Source: CAZRCG01 sp964598565 (GTDB lineage Bacteria > Bdellovibrionota > UBA2394). From it: a DNA stretch of 15,053 bases. Shown piece by piece: positions 7,576 through 14,122 of the stretch. The position numbers were made by a program, and so were the translations under genes. The stretch is taken from contig CAZRCG010000014.1 of NCBI GenBank assembly GCA_964598565.1, positions 1 to 15,053 of the forward strand, in the 5' to 3' direction. Within the stretch, counting starts at the first letter, position 1. Each line of letters begins with the position of its first letter. Under the pieces are notes generated by a model. That model was not told where the DNA came from. It worked only from the letters and a program-made list of their open reading frames with translations, and did not search any database.

Positions 7576-7734
7576 GATTCAAGGGTGAGTTTATTTTCTC
7601 AGAAGCTCTGAGCGGCACGCCTTTAGTGGATCGAGCGGCTCATTGTTTTGCCGCGAAGGAGCCGGTTACGAATTTTGTTCTGAAATGCTGACGCTCACGG
7701 GCGGTCTTCTGAGAAAAAAACTCACCCTTGAATC
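7576..7734. repeat. Large nested inverted repeat within the IS 3' non-coding part
   Basis: Arms 7576-7605 and 7706-7734 are complementary over 29 bp with a single bulged T. Inside, TGAGCG (7609-7614) pairs with CGCTCA (7692-7697), and CGGCTC (7636-7641) pairs with GAGCCG (7659-7664), giving stacked stems. As RNA this would form a long hairpin with a branched tip. It is separate from the IS ends. It could be a small structured RNA, a folding element controlling transposition, or a nested miniature element, though I see no target duplication around it. Confidence 0.75.
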
Positions 7735-7763
7735 GGTCACCCATTTATAAATGAATTACTTCA

Positions 7764-7783
7764 GATATTCGCCGGACAGAGCC
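7764..7783 (-). repeat. IS right terminal inverted repeat
   Basis: Reverse complement of the left end with one mismatch. It is followed directly by TAG, so TA is repeated on both outer sides. Confidence 0.93.
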
Positions 7784-7842
7784 TAGTATTTAACATCACC
7801 ATTTTTCGAATCTCAGCAGCTATGAATGGGGCCCGACACTTT

Positions 7843-8658
7843 TCACCCATGAGGACGCCATGTGGCAGGATCAAGCAGCTTCTTCCACCGTGGAAAAAAG
7901 ACAGGCACCTCTTTCTGATATTGTTCGAATGCCTCTTTTCGGAGTTTGAGTGCTCGGGTCTCCACCGGTGGCACGCCCGTATGATAGCGCATTAAATAAT
8001 ACATCAGTGCTGGGCCCAGCGCTGCGACCAAGGCAAGTGGTGAACTCAGGGCTATCAGGGGATAGGCGCACCAGTGAAGCCACTCAAAAAAGTAATTGGG
8101 ATGCCGACTCGCATCCCAGAGGCCCACTCGGCAGACTCTATTGTCGTTGTCTGTATGCGATTTAAATCTCTGCAGTTGAAGATCGGCAAGGCTCTGGCCC
8201 GCAAAAGACATCACAAAAATTAAAGCGGCTCCTATGATGAGTAAAGGTTCAAAAGGGCTGTAAAGAGCGGCCAAAAACGAGATGGATAGCGCAACACTAA
8301 TTAGCGCCTGAATTTGAAATAAAAAGAAAAACTTGGTGGACGCTTCTGAAGCCCATGCCTTTCGAAGAAAGGCGTAGCGAGCATCTTCGCCTCTGTGACG
8401 TAGACGATTCCAACCAAGGTGGTAAGCGAGTCGAAACGCCCAAAGACAGGCCATGGTTGCAATGGCGGCGCGGTGAGTGGGATTGGCGTTATCGTTTACG
8501 AGAGCATAAAAACAAGCGAGCCACGCATTGGTGAGTGTCCAACCTATGTCCACAATCGTCGCGTTTTTTGAGGACTCTTGATAGAGCCAAAGCGCAAACT
8601 GAATACAAGCCGCCATCATCCATGCCATCAGTAATTCTGTGAGAGCTTCGTAAATCAT
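7843..8658 (-). CDS. DUF1295 family membrane protein (steroid-5-alpha-reductase-like fold)
   Basis: A 271-residue polytopic membrane protein with the family signatures: GEDARY (90-95), LADLQLQRFK (158-167), GLWDASRHPNY (179-189) with the following FFEWLHW, and the C-terminal TGVPPVETRALKLRKEAFEQYQKEVPVFFP block. The family is related to steroid 5-alpha-reductases and isoprenylcysteine methyltransferases; DUF1295 genes often lie with fatty-acid or lipid-modifying enzymes, suggesting a reductase acting on a membrane lipid, but no reaction is established here. The start is supported by GGAGGG about 9 nt upstream. It lies 30 bp after the SDR gene on the same strand, so the two are probably one transcript. 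Confidence 0.9.
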   Translation of the reverse strand: MIYEALTELLMAWMMAACIQFALWLYQESSKNATIVDIGWTLTNAWLACFYALVNDNANPTHRAAIATMACLWAFRLAYHLGWNRLRHRGEDARYAFLRKAWASEASTKFFFLFQIQALISVALSISFLAALYSPFEPLLIIGAALIFVMSFAGQSLADLQLQRFKSHTDNDNRVCRVGLWDASRHPNYFFEWLHWCAYPLIALSSPLALVAALGPALMYYLMRYHTGVPPVETRALKLRKEAFEQYQKEVPVFFPRWKKLLDPATWRPHG

Positions 8659-8688
8659 AAACTCAGTCCCTCCATCGTTTCTGTGGAC

Positions 8689-10224
8689 TTAAGCCGAAAG
8701 ACTCTGATGAGGTTCTTCGGGATTTTTTTTATTCGATCGTGGTAGCATTTTTTCAAATTCAAGGCGCCTATGATGAGCGGCCGCTTGATGCGAAATCGAT
8801 CGAATCGTGCCGCGAAATATCCAGCGATGTAAAGGGTAGAGGCTGTACCAATACAGAACTCCAAAAAGTCCTTTGGGAGCAAAATAGGCGGTCTGCTGAA
8901 TGAGAGTCGTGTGCCCGCCGAGTCCAGGGGTTGCTTGAAATCGAAGCCAGGCAGACCCCGGCACTTTCATTTCCGCTCGAAGAAGAAAATCATGGTTCTG
9001 TGAGAGACGTTCAATTCTCCAGAAATCAAGGGTATCTCCCACCATCAGGGGATTCTGTCTCGGCAAACTCGCTCGTAAACCGACGCCGCCCATGCAGCGG
9101 TCTATCCAACCGCGAATCTTCCACAAAAAATTCGCAAAGGGCCAACCGTTTTGACCCCCCAAATTCAAAAGCACTTTAAAGACACAATCCACAGGGGCTT
9201 CGGCAAGTGCTGAGTGACTTTCCACAATAAACCCTTTCGATTGCCAGTGTCGTGTCACACTCGAGTCAAACGTAGGCAGATCGGAAAGCGGATGAATCAA
9301 ATCAGGATGAAGTCGTGAGAAAATAGACTTCAAAGACTCGCGCAAGGGACGAGGTTGAATTTGAAACGTCTGAGTCGCTTTAGAGGTATCACATAGAAGA
9401 GAGTTTTTGAGGCCCACCACCAAGGTGCGAGTGATCGAATTTCGAAAAGGCGTCACCAGACTCAGCCAAAGGCTCGAAAGCGTGAGATTAAGAAATGGAA
9501 TCTGAATAATAATACGTCGTAAGCCACGTATCGAGGCATAGATTGCTAAAATATCTCGAGGACTCAGAGGCTCCGGCCCTCCGATATCAAAAATCTCTTG
9601 GCCATGAGGGCCGCGCTCCACCGCCTTTGTAATATAACTAACTACGTCGTGAGCATCCATCGGCAGGCTCTTTTTATCGAACCACTTCGGACAGATCAGC
9701 AATGGCACTCTCTCTACAAGATAGCGAACGATTTCGAAAGAGAGGCTACCCTCTCCCACAATCATGCCCGCTCTAAATTCAGTGAGCGCAATGCCGGACG
9801 ACCGAAGAATATCGCCTACCTCAGAGCGACTTTTTAAGTGCGCGGAAACTTTTGGTCCTTCTGGACGAATGCCACCCAAATAGATGATATGCTCGACACC
9901 CTGTTTCTTGGCAGCTTCGGCAAAATTCTGGGCGGCCTTTCGGTCAAGATGAGAAAAATGTTTTTCACCGGCATGAATCGAATGAACCAAATAGATGGCC
10001 GTCGTAACGTCCGAAAGTGCATGGTCTAGGCTTTCTAAATTATGAAGGTCTCCGCGAACCACATTTACAGAAGGATGAAATCGGTCCACCTTGAGGGCCG
10101 ATCGCACCATAGCTCGAATATCCCATGCGTGATTTACTAGGGCTTCCACCACCTGATGGCCGATGAAGCCCGACGCCCCCGTCACGAGGATGAGCGGTTT
10201 TTTCTTCACGTTTTCAGACTCCAT
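8689..10224 (-). CDS. Atypical SDR (NAD(P)-binding) protein fused to DUF2867 (YbjT-like)
   Basis: The N-terminal half is an atypical short-chain dehydrogenase/epimerase Rossmann fold: VTGASGFIGHQ at 14-24 (GxxGxxG), then RGDLHN, AIYLVHSI and IIYLGGIRPEG. It lacks a clear YxxxK catalytic pair, as in NmrA-like and complex I subunit-like members. The C-terminal part (about 330-490) is a DUF2867 domain: NGWPF, LWKIRGWIDRCMGGVGLR, GDTLDFWRIE, FAPKGLFGVLYWYSLYPLHRWIF. The combination and length (511 aa) match the YbjT type. Hydrophobic stretches suggest membrane association. First gene of a two-gene unit with DUF1295. Natural substrate unknown; a quinone- or lipid-related redox role is only an inference. 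ATG 10224 has no strong ribosome site. Confidence 0.88.
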   Translation of the reverse strand: MESENVKKKPLILVTGASGFIGHQVVEALVNHAWDIRAMVRSALKVDRFHPSVNVVRGDLHNLESLDHALSDVTTAIYLVHSIHAGEKHFSHLDRKAAQNFAEAAKKQGVEHIIYLGGIRPEGPKVSAHLKSRSEVGDILRSSGIALTEFRAGMIVGEGSLSFEIVRYLVERVPLLICPKWFDKKSLPMDAHDVVSYITKAVERGPHGQEIFDIGGPEPLSPRDILAIYASIRGLRRIIIQIPFLNLTLSSLWLSLVTPFRNSITRTLVVGLKNSLLCDTSKATQTFQIQPRPLRESLKSIFSRLHPDLIHPLSDLPTFDSSVTRHWQSKGFIVESHSALAEAPVDCVFKVLLNLGGQNGWPFANFLWKIRGWIDRCMGGVGLRASLPRQNPLMVGDTLDFWRIERLSQNHDFLLRAEMKVPGSAWLRFQATPGLGGHTTLIQQTAYFAPKGLFGVLYWYSLYPLHRWIFRGTIRSISHQAAAHHRRLEFEKMLPRSNKKNPEEPHQSLSA

Positions 10225-10246
10225 ACAGATATCGTAGGGAGGCGTC

Positions 10247-10268
10247 TGTTAGTAGACAATGACTAACA
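10247..10268. promoter_or_regulatory. Palindromic operator candidate upstream of the SDR-DUF1295 operon
   Basis: A perfect inverted repeat TGTTAGT (10247-10253) / ACTAACA (10262-10268) with an 8-nt spacer, centred about 33 bp upstream of the SDR start. A TTGAGT hexamer lies upstream on the minus strand (10288-10293), so the palindrome would cover the -10 region. The shape suits a dimeric regulator. No regulator gene is adjacent, so the binder is unknown. The rest of 10225-10400 holds a 28-codon frame from ATG 10294 that I do not call. Confidence 0.5.
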
Positions 10269-10400
10269 CCTTCGAGAACCGGGGCAACTCAATATGCAGG
10301 ATCCTTTGTTTGAGATTCTCTTTGAATTCTGCCTTAACCAGTTGACAATATTGCTGGGGGAGTCGACGCCGTTCTAGCGGTGGCTGATTAAAGAGTTCAT

Positions 10401-11672
10401 TTGTCAAAGAGACTTAAAATTGCAGTTTTGGCGAATAGGTATCGATGGATAGAACCCATGTTGAAAGCTTTCGGGAGAAGTGGTCATAGTATTTTTCCGA
10501 TCTCCATTCATGAAAAATCAATGCGTCAAATTTTTGAGGAAATTGAGATGGTTGCGCCTGACTTTTGCTACGTTCAGAACTTTCATGTGAGTGATAGTGA
10601 TTCTCCGCAAAGAAAGGACGATCTGGACTATTTTTTCCTTCAAAGCAAGTTCCCCATCGCCATCTGGTATCTGGATAATCCTGAGTTTCAGGGGGACCAA
10701 TTTCTCTGGGACAGATGGCAAACCACGCCCTATCCGCGTCATTGTCTGTTCTTTGTAAACGATGAAAGCTTTGGATCCTTTTTTAAAGAGCGTGAGTTGA
10801 CGGCGATTCATTTACCGATCGGCGCTGACCGAGACATTCTTCAATTCAGAAAGAATCCTCATGCAGGACGATGGGCTGCTCCTCTGAGGTTTTGTGGAAG
10901 TCCAATTGTCGGAGCCTCCCTCGCCGATCTTAGTTTAGAATCGGTAAGAGGTGTGTATGAAGATGCTTACTTTCAGAAAATGTGTGAAGTAGCTAATCAA
11001 TATGCCATACCAGAAATGCAATGCCATCGATTTCTAGAAGCCATCTCGCCCATTCTCTCTGATTTTTTTCGCCCTTACTACAATTCGCCTCAAGACTATC
11101 GAAGTGGCGAGATTCACTTCTACAAGCGAGTGAAAGAACTGCCCGAATGCAATATGGAAAATGTGAAGCTTTTGCGCCACTGCGGGCGAAATTTGACGGA
11201 GTTTTACTCATGGTCGCAATTAACCTGTTATCTGATGGAGCTCTTATCGCAAGGGCTTGTGGTGCAAGGCTCGCCCTATTGGCGCGGTTTCTTTAAGAAT
11301 CAAGTAGAAGAACCACGACACTTATCGTGGGAGGAGCTCTTTGCCAGTTATCGCGAGGCCAAGATCAATTTTTGTTTTACCAAGTGGACTTTACCAACAG
11401 CCATTCACGATCGAATATTTGAGATTCTTCTTGCAAGCGGTTTTCCGCTGACAGATTTTAGAGAAAGCCTTTCATCTAATTTTGATAAAGATGAAATCGC
11501 CTATTATCACGATATCAATGAGGCTAAGGATCTCATCGATTTCTATTTGAAAAATGAAACTGCAAGACTAGGGCTGGCCGAAAGAGGTTTCCAACGTGTG
11601 CTTCGCTCTCATACTTATGACGACCGATGTCGCCAACTGATAGACCATTGCGTGAATCATTGGGGTCTGTAA
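10401..11672 (+). CDS. CgeB-like glycosyltransferase (DUF3880 / GT1-like C-terminal domain)
   Basis: A 423-residue protein with the plan of CgeB-type glycosyltransferases. The N-terminal Rossmann-like half begins KIAVLANRYRWIEPMLKAF and includes PIAIWYLDNPEF. The C-terminal half has the family signature: IHDRIFEILLASGFPLTDFRESL, then DEIAYYHDINEAKDLIDFYL, then RGFQRVLRSHTYDDRC. It would transfer a sugar from a nucleotide donor; the Glu in RIFE corresponds to a donor-binding residue in this group. Acceptor unknown; bacterial relatives often modify surface glycans or flagellar proteins. The TTG start is chosen because AAAGAG lies 5 nt upstream (10390-10395) and the hydrophobic first strand follows directly. 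It stands alone, divergent from the SDR operon. Confidence 0.8.
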   Translation: MSKRLKIAVLANRYRWIEPMLKAFGRSGHSIFPISIHEKSMRQIFEEIEMVAPDFCYVQNFHVSDSDSPQRKDDLDYFFLQSKFPIAIWYLDNPEFQGDQFLWDRWQTTPYPRHCLFFVNDESFGSFFKERELTAIHLPIGADRDILQFRKNPHAGRWAAPLRFCGSPIVGASLADLSLESVRGVYEDAYFQKMCEVANQYAIPEMQCHRFLEAISPILSDFFRPYYNSPQDYRSGEIHFYKRVKELPECNMENVKLLRHCGRNLTEFYSWSQLTCYLMELLSQGLVVQGSPYWRGFFKNQVEEPRHLSWEELFASYREAKINFCFTKWTLPTAIHDRIFEILLASGFPLTDFRESLSSNFDKDEIAYYHDINEAKDLIDFYLKNETARLGLAERGFQRVLRSHTYDDRCRQLIDHCVNHWGL

Positions 11673-11806
11673 ATGCAGTTTTAAGATCAGGCGTCTCGAC
11701 CTATCAAGTTCCGGTTGAAGGCAGCGTGGTTCGACTCAACTCGGATGCTTGCAGTCTATTTGCCATCTCAGAGGCAAAAATTAAGGAGGAAAAAATCACA
11801 AACTGA
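11627..11806 (+). CDS. Small open frame overlapping the end of the glycosyltransferase gene
   Basis: A 59-codon frame starting ATG 11627 inside the previous gene and ending TGA 11804-11806. The part past 11672 (STYQVPVEGSVVRLNSD..., ending EAKIKEEKITN) has a protein-like composition, so it may be a real small gene or a remnant. A strong AAGGAGG (11783-11789) lies near its end without any start codon at proper distance. I do not recognise the sequence and rate it as doubtful. Confidence 0.2.
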   Translation: MSPTDRPLRESLGSVNAVLRSGVSTYQVPVEGSVVRLNSDACSLFAISEAKIKEEKITN

Positions 11807-11830
11807 GCTATAAAAGGCTCTAAATAGTGA

Positions 11831-11870
11831 TGGAGAGGTGGGTAAGTGGCTGAAACCGCTAGTCTCGAAA
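11831..11870 (+). repeat. Partial tRNA-Ser copy (5' half), likely attachment-site remnant
   Basis: These 40 bases match 14122-14161 with a single difference (A11844 versus G14135). They cover the acceptor 5' strand, D-arm and anticodon stem up to the loop CTCGAAA, then the match stops exactly at the end of the anticodon loop. No variable arm, T-arm or acceptor 3' strand follows, so this is not a functional tRNA. About 20 bp upstream both copies have an ATAAAAG stretch. With the complete gene downstream, this forms a direct repeat around the island. Confidence 0.88.
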
Positions 11871-11889
11871 TATCAAAAGAAAGGAAGGT

Positions 11890-12108
11890 GTGAATCGAAG
11901 AGAAAGCTCTTTAAATGAATTTTATTGTACCTACAGACCAAATCATTCATTCAGAATCTCATGGGTCGATTTCTCTCTATTCTTAGTTTTACCCGTGTTT
12001 ACGCGGGGCATCTTTTTAGTCGCAGTCTTTTTGCAGTCTCGCTCGTCGTATATCGACCCTTATACAGCCGTTGAAAGTCATGTTAAACTAATGGTAGTAT
12101 TGCCATAA
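11890..12108 (+). CDS. Doubtful small hydrophobic open frame upstream of the toxin gene
   Basis: A 72-codon frame with GTG start, an AAGGAAGG just before it (too close for an ideal ribosome site) and one hydrophobic stretch (about residues 27-48) that could span a membrane. It ends with TAA immediately before the GTG of the TumE-like gene, in the same frame. A promoter-like pair inside it favours it being a spacer, not a gene. The interval 11871-12108 otherwise shows nothing. Confidence 0.18.
   Translation: MNRRESSLNEFYCTYRPNHSFRISWVDFSLFLVLPVFTRGIFLVAVFLQSRSSYIDPYTAVESHVKLMVVLP
12071..12106 (+). promoter_or_regulatory. Candidate promoter and operator of the TumE/TumA module
   Basis: TTGAAA (12071-12076) and TAGTAT (12095-12100) are separated by 18 nt, a fair sigma-70 pair. 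The -10 box lies within an imperfect palindrome ATGG...CCAT (12091-12106) that ends two bases before the toxin GTG. This placement suits repression by the DNA-binding antitoxin, as is usual in toxin-antitoxin operons. Sequence seen directly; function inferred. Confidence 0.4.
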
Positions 12109-12414
12109 GTGAAAGCGGTTGAATTCTTTCGTGAGAAGCTTTTCTTAATGCATAAGGATGGTAAGCGCGTCGCCATTCTACAAATAGTTTTCTGGGAGGT
12201 TCCGAAGAATAAAAACTTTCCAGAAGGCTGCAAATATCGAGCATGGCTCAGCGAAGAAGGCCGAACGATTGTTGGATTTGATAACCACGCTCCGAAGGGC
12301 CATCATATGCATATGGGCGAAATTGAATTGGAGTATCACTTTCAGGGATTCGATCAGTTGCTTGAAGATATTCAGAAATTTGTCCTGAAGGAGGGATTTA
12401 TTTATGAAGACTAA
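12109..12414 (+). CDS. tumE: TumE-type toxin (DUF6516) of a toxin-antitoxin module
   Basis: A 101-residue protein with the family pattern: an N-terminal FFREKLFLMHKDGKRVAILQIVFWEVP strand region, then YRAWLSEEGRTIVGFDNH (58-60 DNH), then GHHMHMGEIELEYHF (64-78), matching the G-[DH]-H-x-H...E-x-x-Y-x-F signature of TumE-like toxins, and a final helix QLLEDIQKF. The His-rich segment may be the active site. The partner HTH gene overlaps its end by 11 nt, so expression is coupled. The GTG start has no clear ribosome site, which would keep toxin yield low relative to the antitoxin; an in-frame TAA lies directly upstream. The cellular target is not shown by the sequence. Confidence 0.75.
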   Translation: MKAVEFFREKLFLMHKDGKRVAILQIVFWEVPKNKNFPEGCKYRAWLSEEGRTIVGFDNHAPKGHHMHMGEIELEYHFQGFDQLLEDIQKFVLKEGFIYED

Positions 12415-12763
12415 AAGAGTTTTAATTATTGTTGAGCCTGCCGGAGCGGCTTTCCGACGTGCGAAAGAAGTCTTCAAGACGAGAACGAAGAAATATGCGG
12501 GGATGGAGCTCATCAGCTTTCCTGATTACGCAACTCTGGGGCGCATTCTTTCGGCAACTCGATTGGAATTACTCGCGGCGATTCGCCGAGAAAAACCCTC
12601 CTCGATTCAGAAATTGGCTAAAGCAGTGAAGAGAGATTTCAAAAATGTTTATCAGGACCTTCAATTGCTCATTGAATTTGGTCTGGTCGATACCAAGTCA
12701 AAAGGCCGCGGTAAATCAGCGCAGCCCGTGGCGAAGTTTTCGGAGCTCGTGTTGGCAGCGTAA
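12404..12763 (+). CDS. tumA: TumA-type antitoxin, winged-helix DNA-binding protein (HVO_A0114-like)
   Basis: The 119-residue partner of the upstream toxin. Residues 50-100 form a MarR-like winged helix: SATRLELLAAIRREKPSSIQ, LAKAVKRDFKNVYQDLQLL, then IEFGLVDTKSKGRGK, closely following the pattern of the HVO_A0114 family that accompanies TumE toxins. The N-terminal 45 residues are likely the toxin-binding part. An excellent ribosome site (AAGGAGGG, 12388-12395) lies 8 nt before ATG 12404, inside the toxin gene, so antitoxin should be made in excess. It probably binds the palindrome at the promoter and represses the operon; this is inferred from family behaviour. Confidence 0.78.
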   Translation: MKTKRVLIIVEPAGAAFRRAKEVFKTRTKKYAGMELISFPDYATLGRILSATRLELLAAIRREKPSSIQKLAKAVKRDFKNVYQDLQLLIEFGLVDTKSKGRGKSAQPVAKFSELVLAA

Positions 12764-13016
12764 GGTGGCCCGGTTTTCCGTTTTTCCCAGTTCTCGGATC
12801 TGCCACGCAAGGTCACCTCGCCCCCATAACCCCCATAAGACGACGAGCCCCCTGCAGCGTTTGAGGGTTAATTCGCTTTCAAATGAGAAATTTGCATACT
12901 CACCGTCGAGTTCTAATGGTGTAGCGCTGTCGTTCGGACCCGTGACGAATCGCGTGCTGTGAACGAGCTCAATTGAGTTGAATTTGCCGCATCTGTGGAC
13001 TGATCTACTGTGAAAT
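12764..13016 (-). other. Gene-poor spacer with a protein-like minus-strand open frame
   Basis: No confident gene. On the minus strand a frame stays open from 13084 to 12716 (122 codons), overlapping the ends of both neighbours. Its middle part (RFVTGPNDSATPLELDGEYA and FSFESELTLKRCRGLVVLWG) looks protein-like and could be the remnant of a lost gene or chance. I do not recognise it and there is no ribosome site. The opposite strand is also open here, which weakens the case. Confidence 0.2.
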
Positions 13017-13853
13017 TTATTTACACCAGATTCTGTCATCAATGGCTTCGAGTGTTTGAATAACTTTCTTAGCTCGTTCTTCAACCAGAAACGTCTTACC
13101 TATGTCTTCAGCCGCACCAATGAGGCTATGAATCAACATTGAGGCAACCTCTCGCCGTTGCAAAGACATCCTTTGATTTTCGTCGTGAGTTTCCTTTAGG
13201 ATGGGAGGCACAATGCGTAAGCGATTCGGATGTCCACCTTTCACCGCCTGCATAAATTCAAATTCAATTCGGTCGAGGTCGCCGGCTGGTACAAAAGCTC
13301 TTCCAAACCCAGGGGCAGTCGCATTCACGTCTTCTGTTTGATCGGACCCACTCTGCTCTTGAATTTCTCTAATCTGCTGTTCGAGTGCCTCTAACTCGAT
13401 ACCCAGTTTTTGCGCCGCTTTTACAAGAGAGCCCTGGACTTTAGCTCCCAAAATTTCTCGATCAGTTCCGATAAATTTCAATTTTTCAATCTCTTGGAAG
13501 TCCTCGGCCAAAAATATACGCACGGGTTCATTCCTCTCGTGTAACTTCGATGCTAAACCAAACGAAACAAGTGCGTCTCCTCCGGCTATCGTTTCTAGGC
13601 CAAAAACTTCTAATTCATCCGGTTGAGGGGCTGGCCGAACAAAAACGGGAGTGATGTGACCGCTCGTAAAGATGACAATGGGCTCACCCTGTGTGGCGGA
13701 CCTAGGCCCCCAGAGTTCCTTAGCGGTTTCTAGAAATAAAAGAGTGCTTGAATAACACTGGAGTCTTCCATCGCAAATCGGAGCATATAGCGAAGTCGAT
13801 GTCTGATTGTACTTAAGAGGTTGCTGACCATATACTTTGAATAAGGCCGCCAT
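13017..13853 (-). CDS. Unknown protein with Cys and GHxxP motifs, probably 5'-truncated
   Basis: A 278-residue protein that I do not assign to a family. Two local patterns stand out: CDGRLQCYSSTLLFLE (27-42, Cys27 and Cys33) and IVIFTSGHITPVFV (59-72, His66). A Cys in a helix followed by a GHxxP strand recalls cysteine-peptidase or transglutaminase-like folds, but the evidence is thin. Residues 140-170 are charged and helical (possible coiled coil); the C-terminal 60 residues are also helical. The ATG has no ribosome site and no signal peptide, and it sits at the edge of an integrase fragment on the other strand, so the original N-terminus may have been lost in the recombination that placed it here. 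Confidence 0.6.
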   Translation of the reverse strand: MAALFKVYGQQPLKYNQTSTSLYAPICDGRLQCYSSTLLFLETAKELWGPRSATQGEPIVIFTSGHITPVFVRPAPQPDELEVFGLETIAGGDALVSFGLASKLHERNEPVRIFLAEDFQEIEKLKFIGTDREILGAKVQGSLVKAAQKLGIELEALEQQIREIQEQSGSDQTEDVNATAPGFGRAFVPAGDLDRIEFEFMQAVKGGHPNRLRIVPPILKETHDENQRMSLQRREVASMLIHSLIGAAEDIGKTFLVEERAKKVIQTLEAIDDRIWCK

Positions 13854-14028
13854 CTATAGTTTGGCGGTGAAGTGGAAGTACGCTTCGCACAATCCAATTC
13901 AAAGCGTCGATAAGTATAAGGAAGATCTTCACAAGGTTGAGTATTGGACCGAAGAAGAAGCCCACAGGTTTCTGTCGTGGGCGTATCAAGTGCCGCTCGG
14001 AGACTCCGTAATTCGGATTTCTGGGTGA
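13837..14028 (+). pseudogene. Tyrosine recombinase (integrase) fragment
   Basis: The translated stretch AAIYSLAVKWKYASHNPIQSVDKY followed by VEYWTEEEAHRFLSWA matches the end of the core-binding domain (Ala-Val-Lys-Trp...NP) and the start of the catalytic domain (TEEEA) of phage-type integrases. The rest of the N-terminus is missing, and the catalytic domain ends after about ten more residues, before any R-H-R-Y residue. It points toward the complete tRNA-Ser(CGA), about 95 bp away, the usual position of an island integrase beside its attachment site. It overlaps the first codons of the minus-strand unknown gene. The fragment cannot be active. Confidence 0.7.
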
Positions 14029-14122
14029 GCCGCTGTCTTTTTACTGTCTTTTTTTGGGAAGTCGTTCCTGGAAAAAGTCTAAAAAGTCGTCTATTCCTAA
14101 TAAAAGCCAAATTAAACCAGTT

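Larger units (their letters stand above)
6623..7783. mobile_element. Complete IS5-superfamily insertion sequence, 1,161 bp
   Basis: Ends are GGCTCTGTCCGGCGAAT in inverted orientation at 6623 and 7783, identical over 17 bp and 19 of 20 overall. CTAG is found at both junctions (6620-6623 and 7783-7786), so the target is TA or CTAG with a 2-4 bp duplication, as expected for IS5 relatives. One intact transposase is inside. About 260 bp separate the transposase stop from the right end, an unusually long non-coding part for such a small element, and this part carries a large inverted repeat. The element lies between two convergent genes and interrupts neither. Confidence 0.93.

Noticed and set aside
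7576..7734. CRISPR-like or integron attC-like array
   Set aside because: Only one inverted repeat with a branched stem; no direct repeats with spacers and no attC consensus core sites.
11831..11870. A third functional tRNA-Ser gene
   Set aside because: The match ends after the anticodon loop; no variable arm, T-arm or acceptor 3' strand follows.
13730..14110. 126-codon minus-strand frame across the integrase fragment
   Set aside because: It is antisense to the recombinase-like sequence and out of frame with the unknown gene; Arg-rich with no motif.
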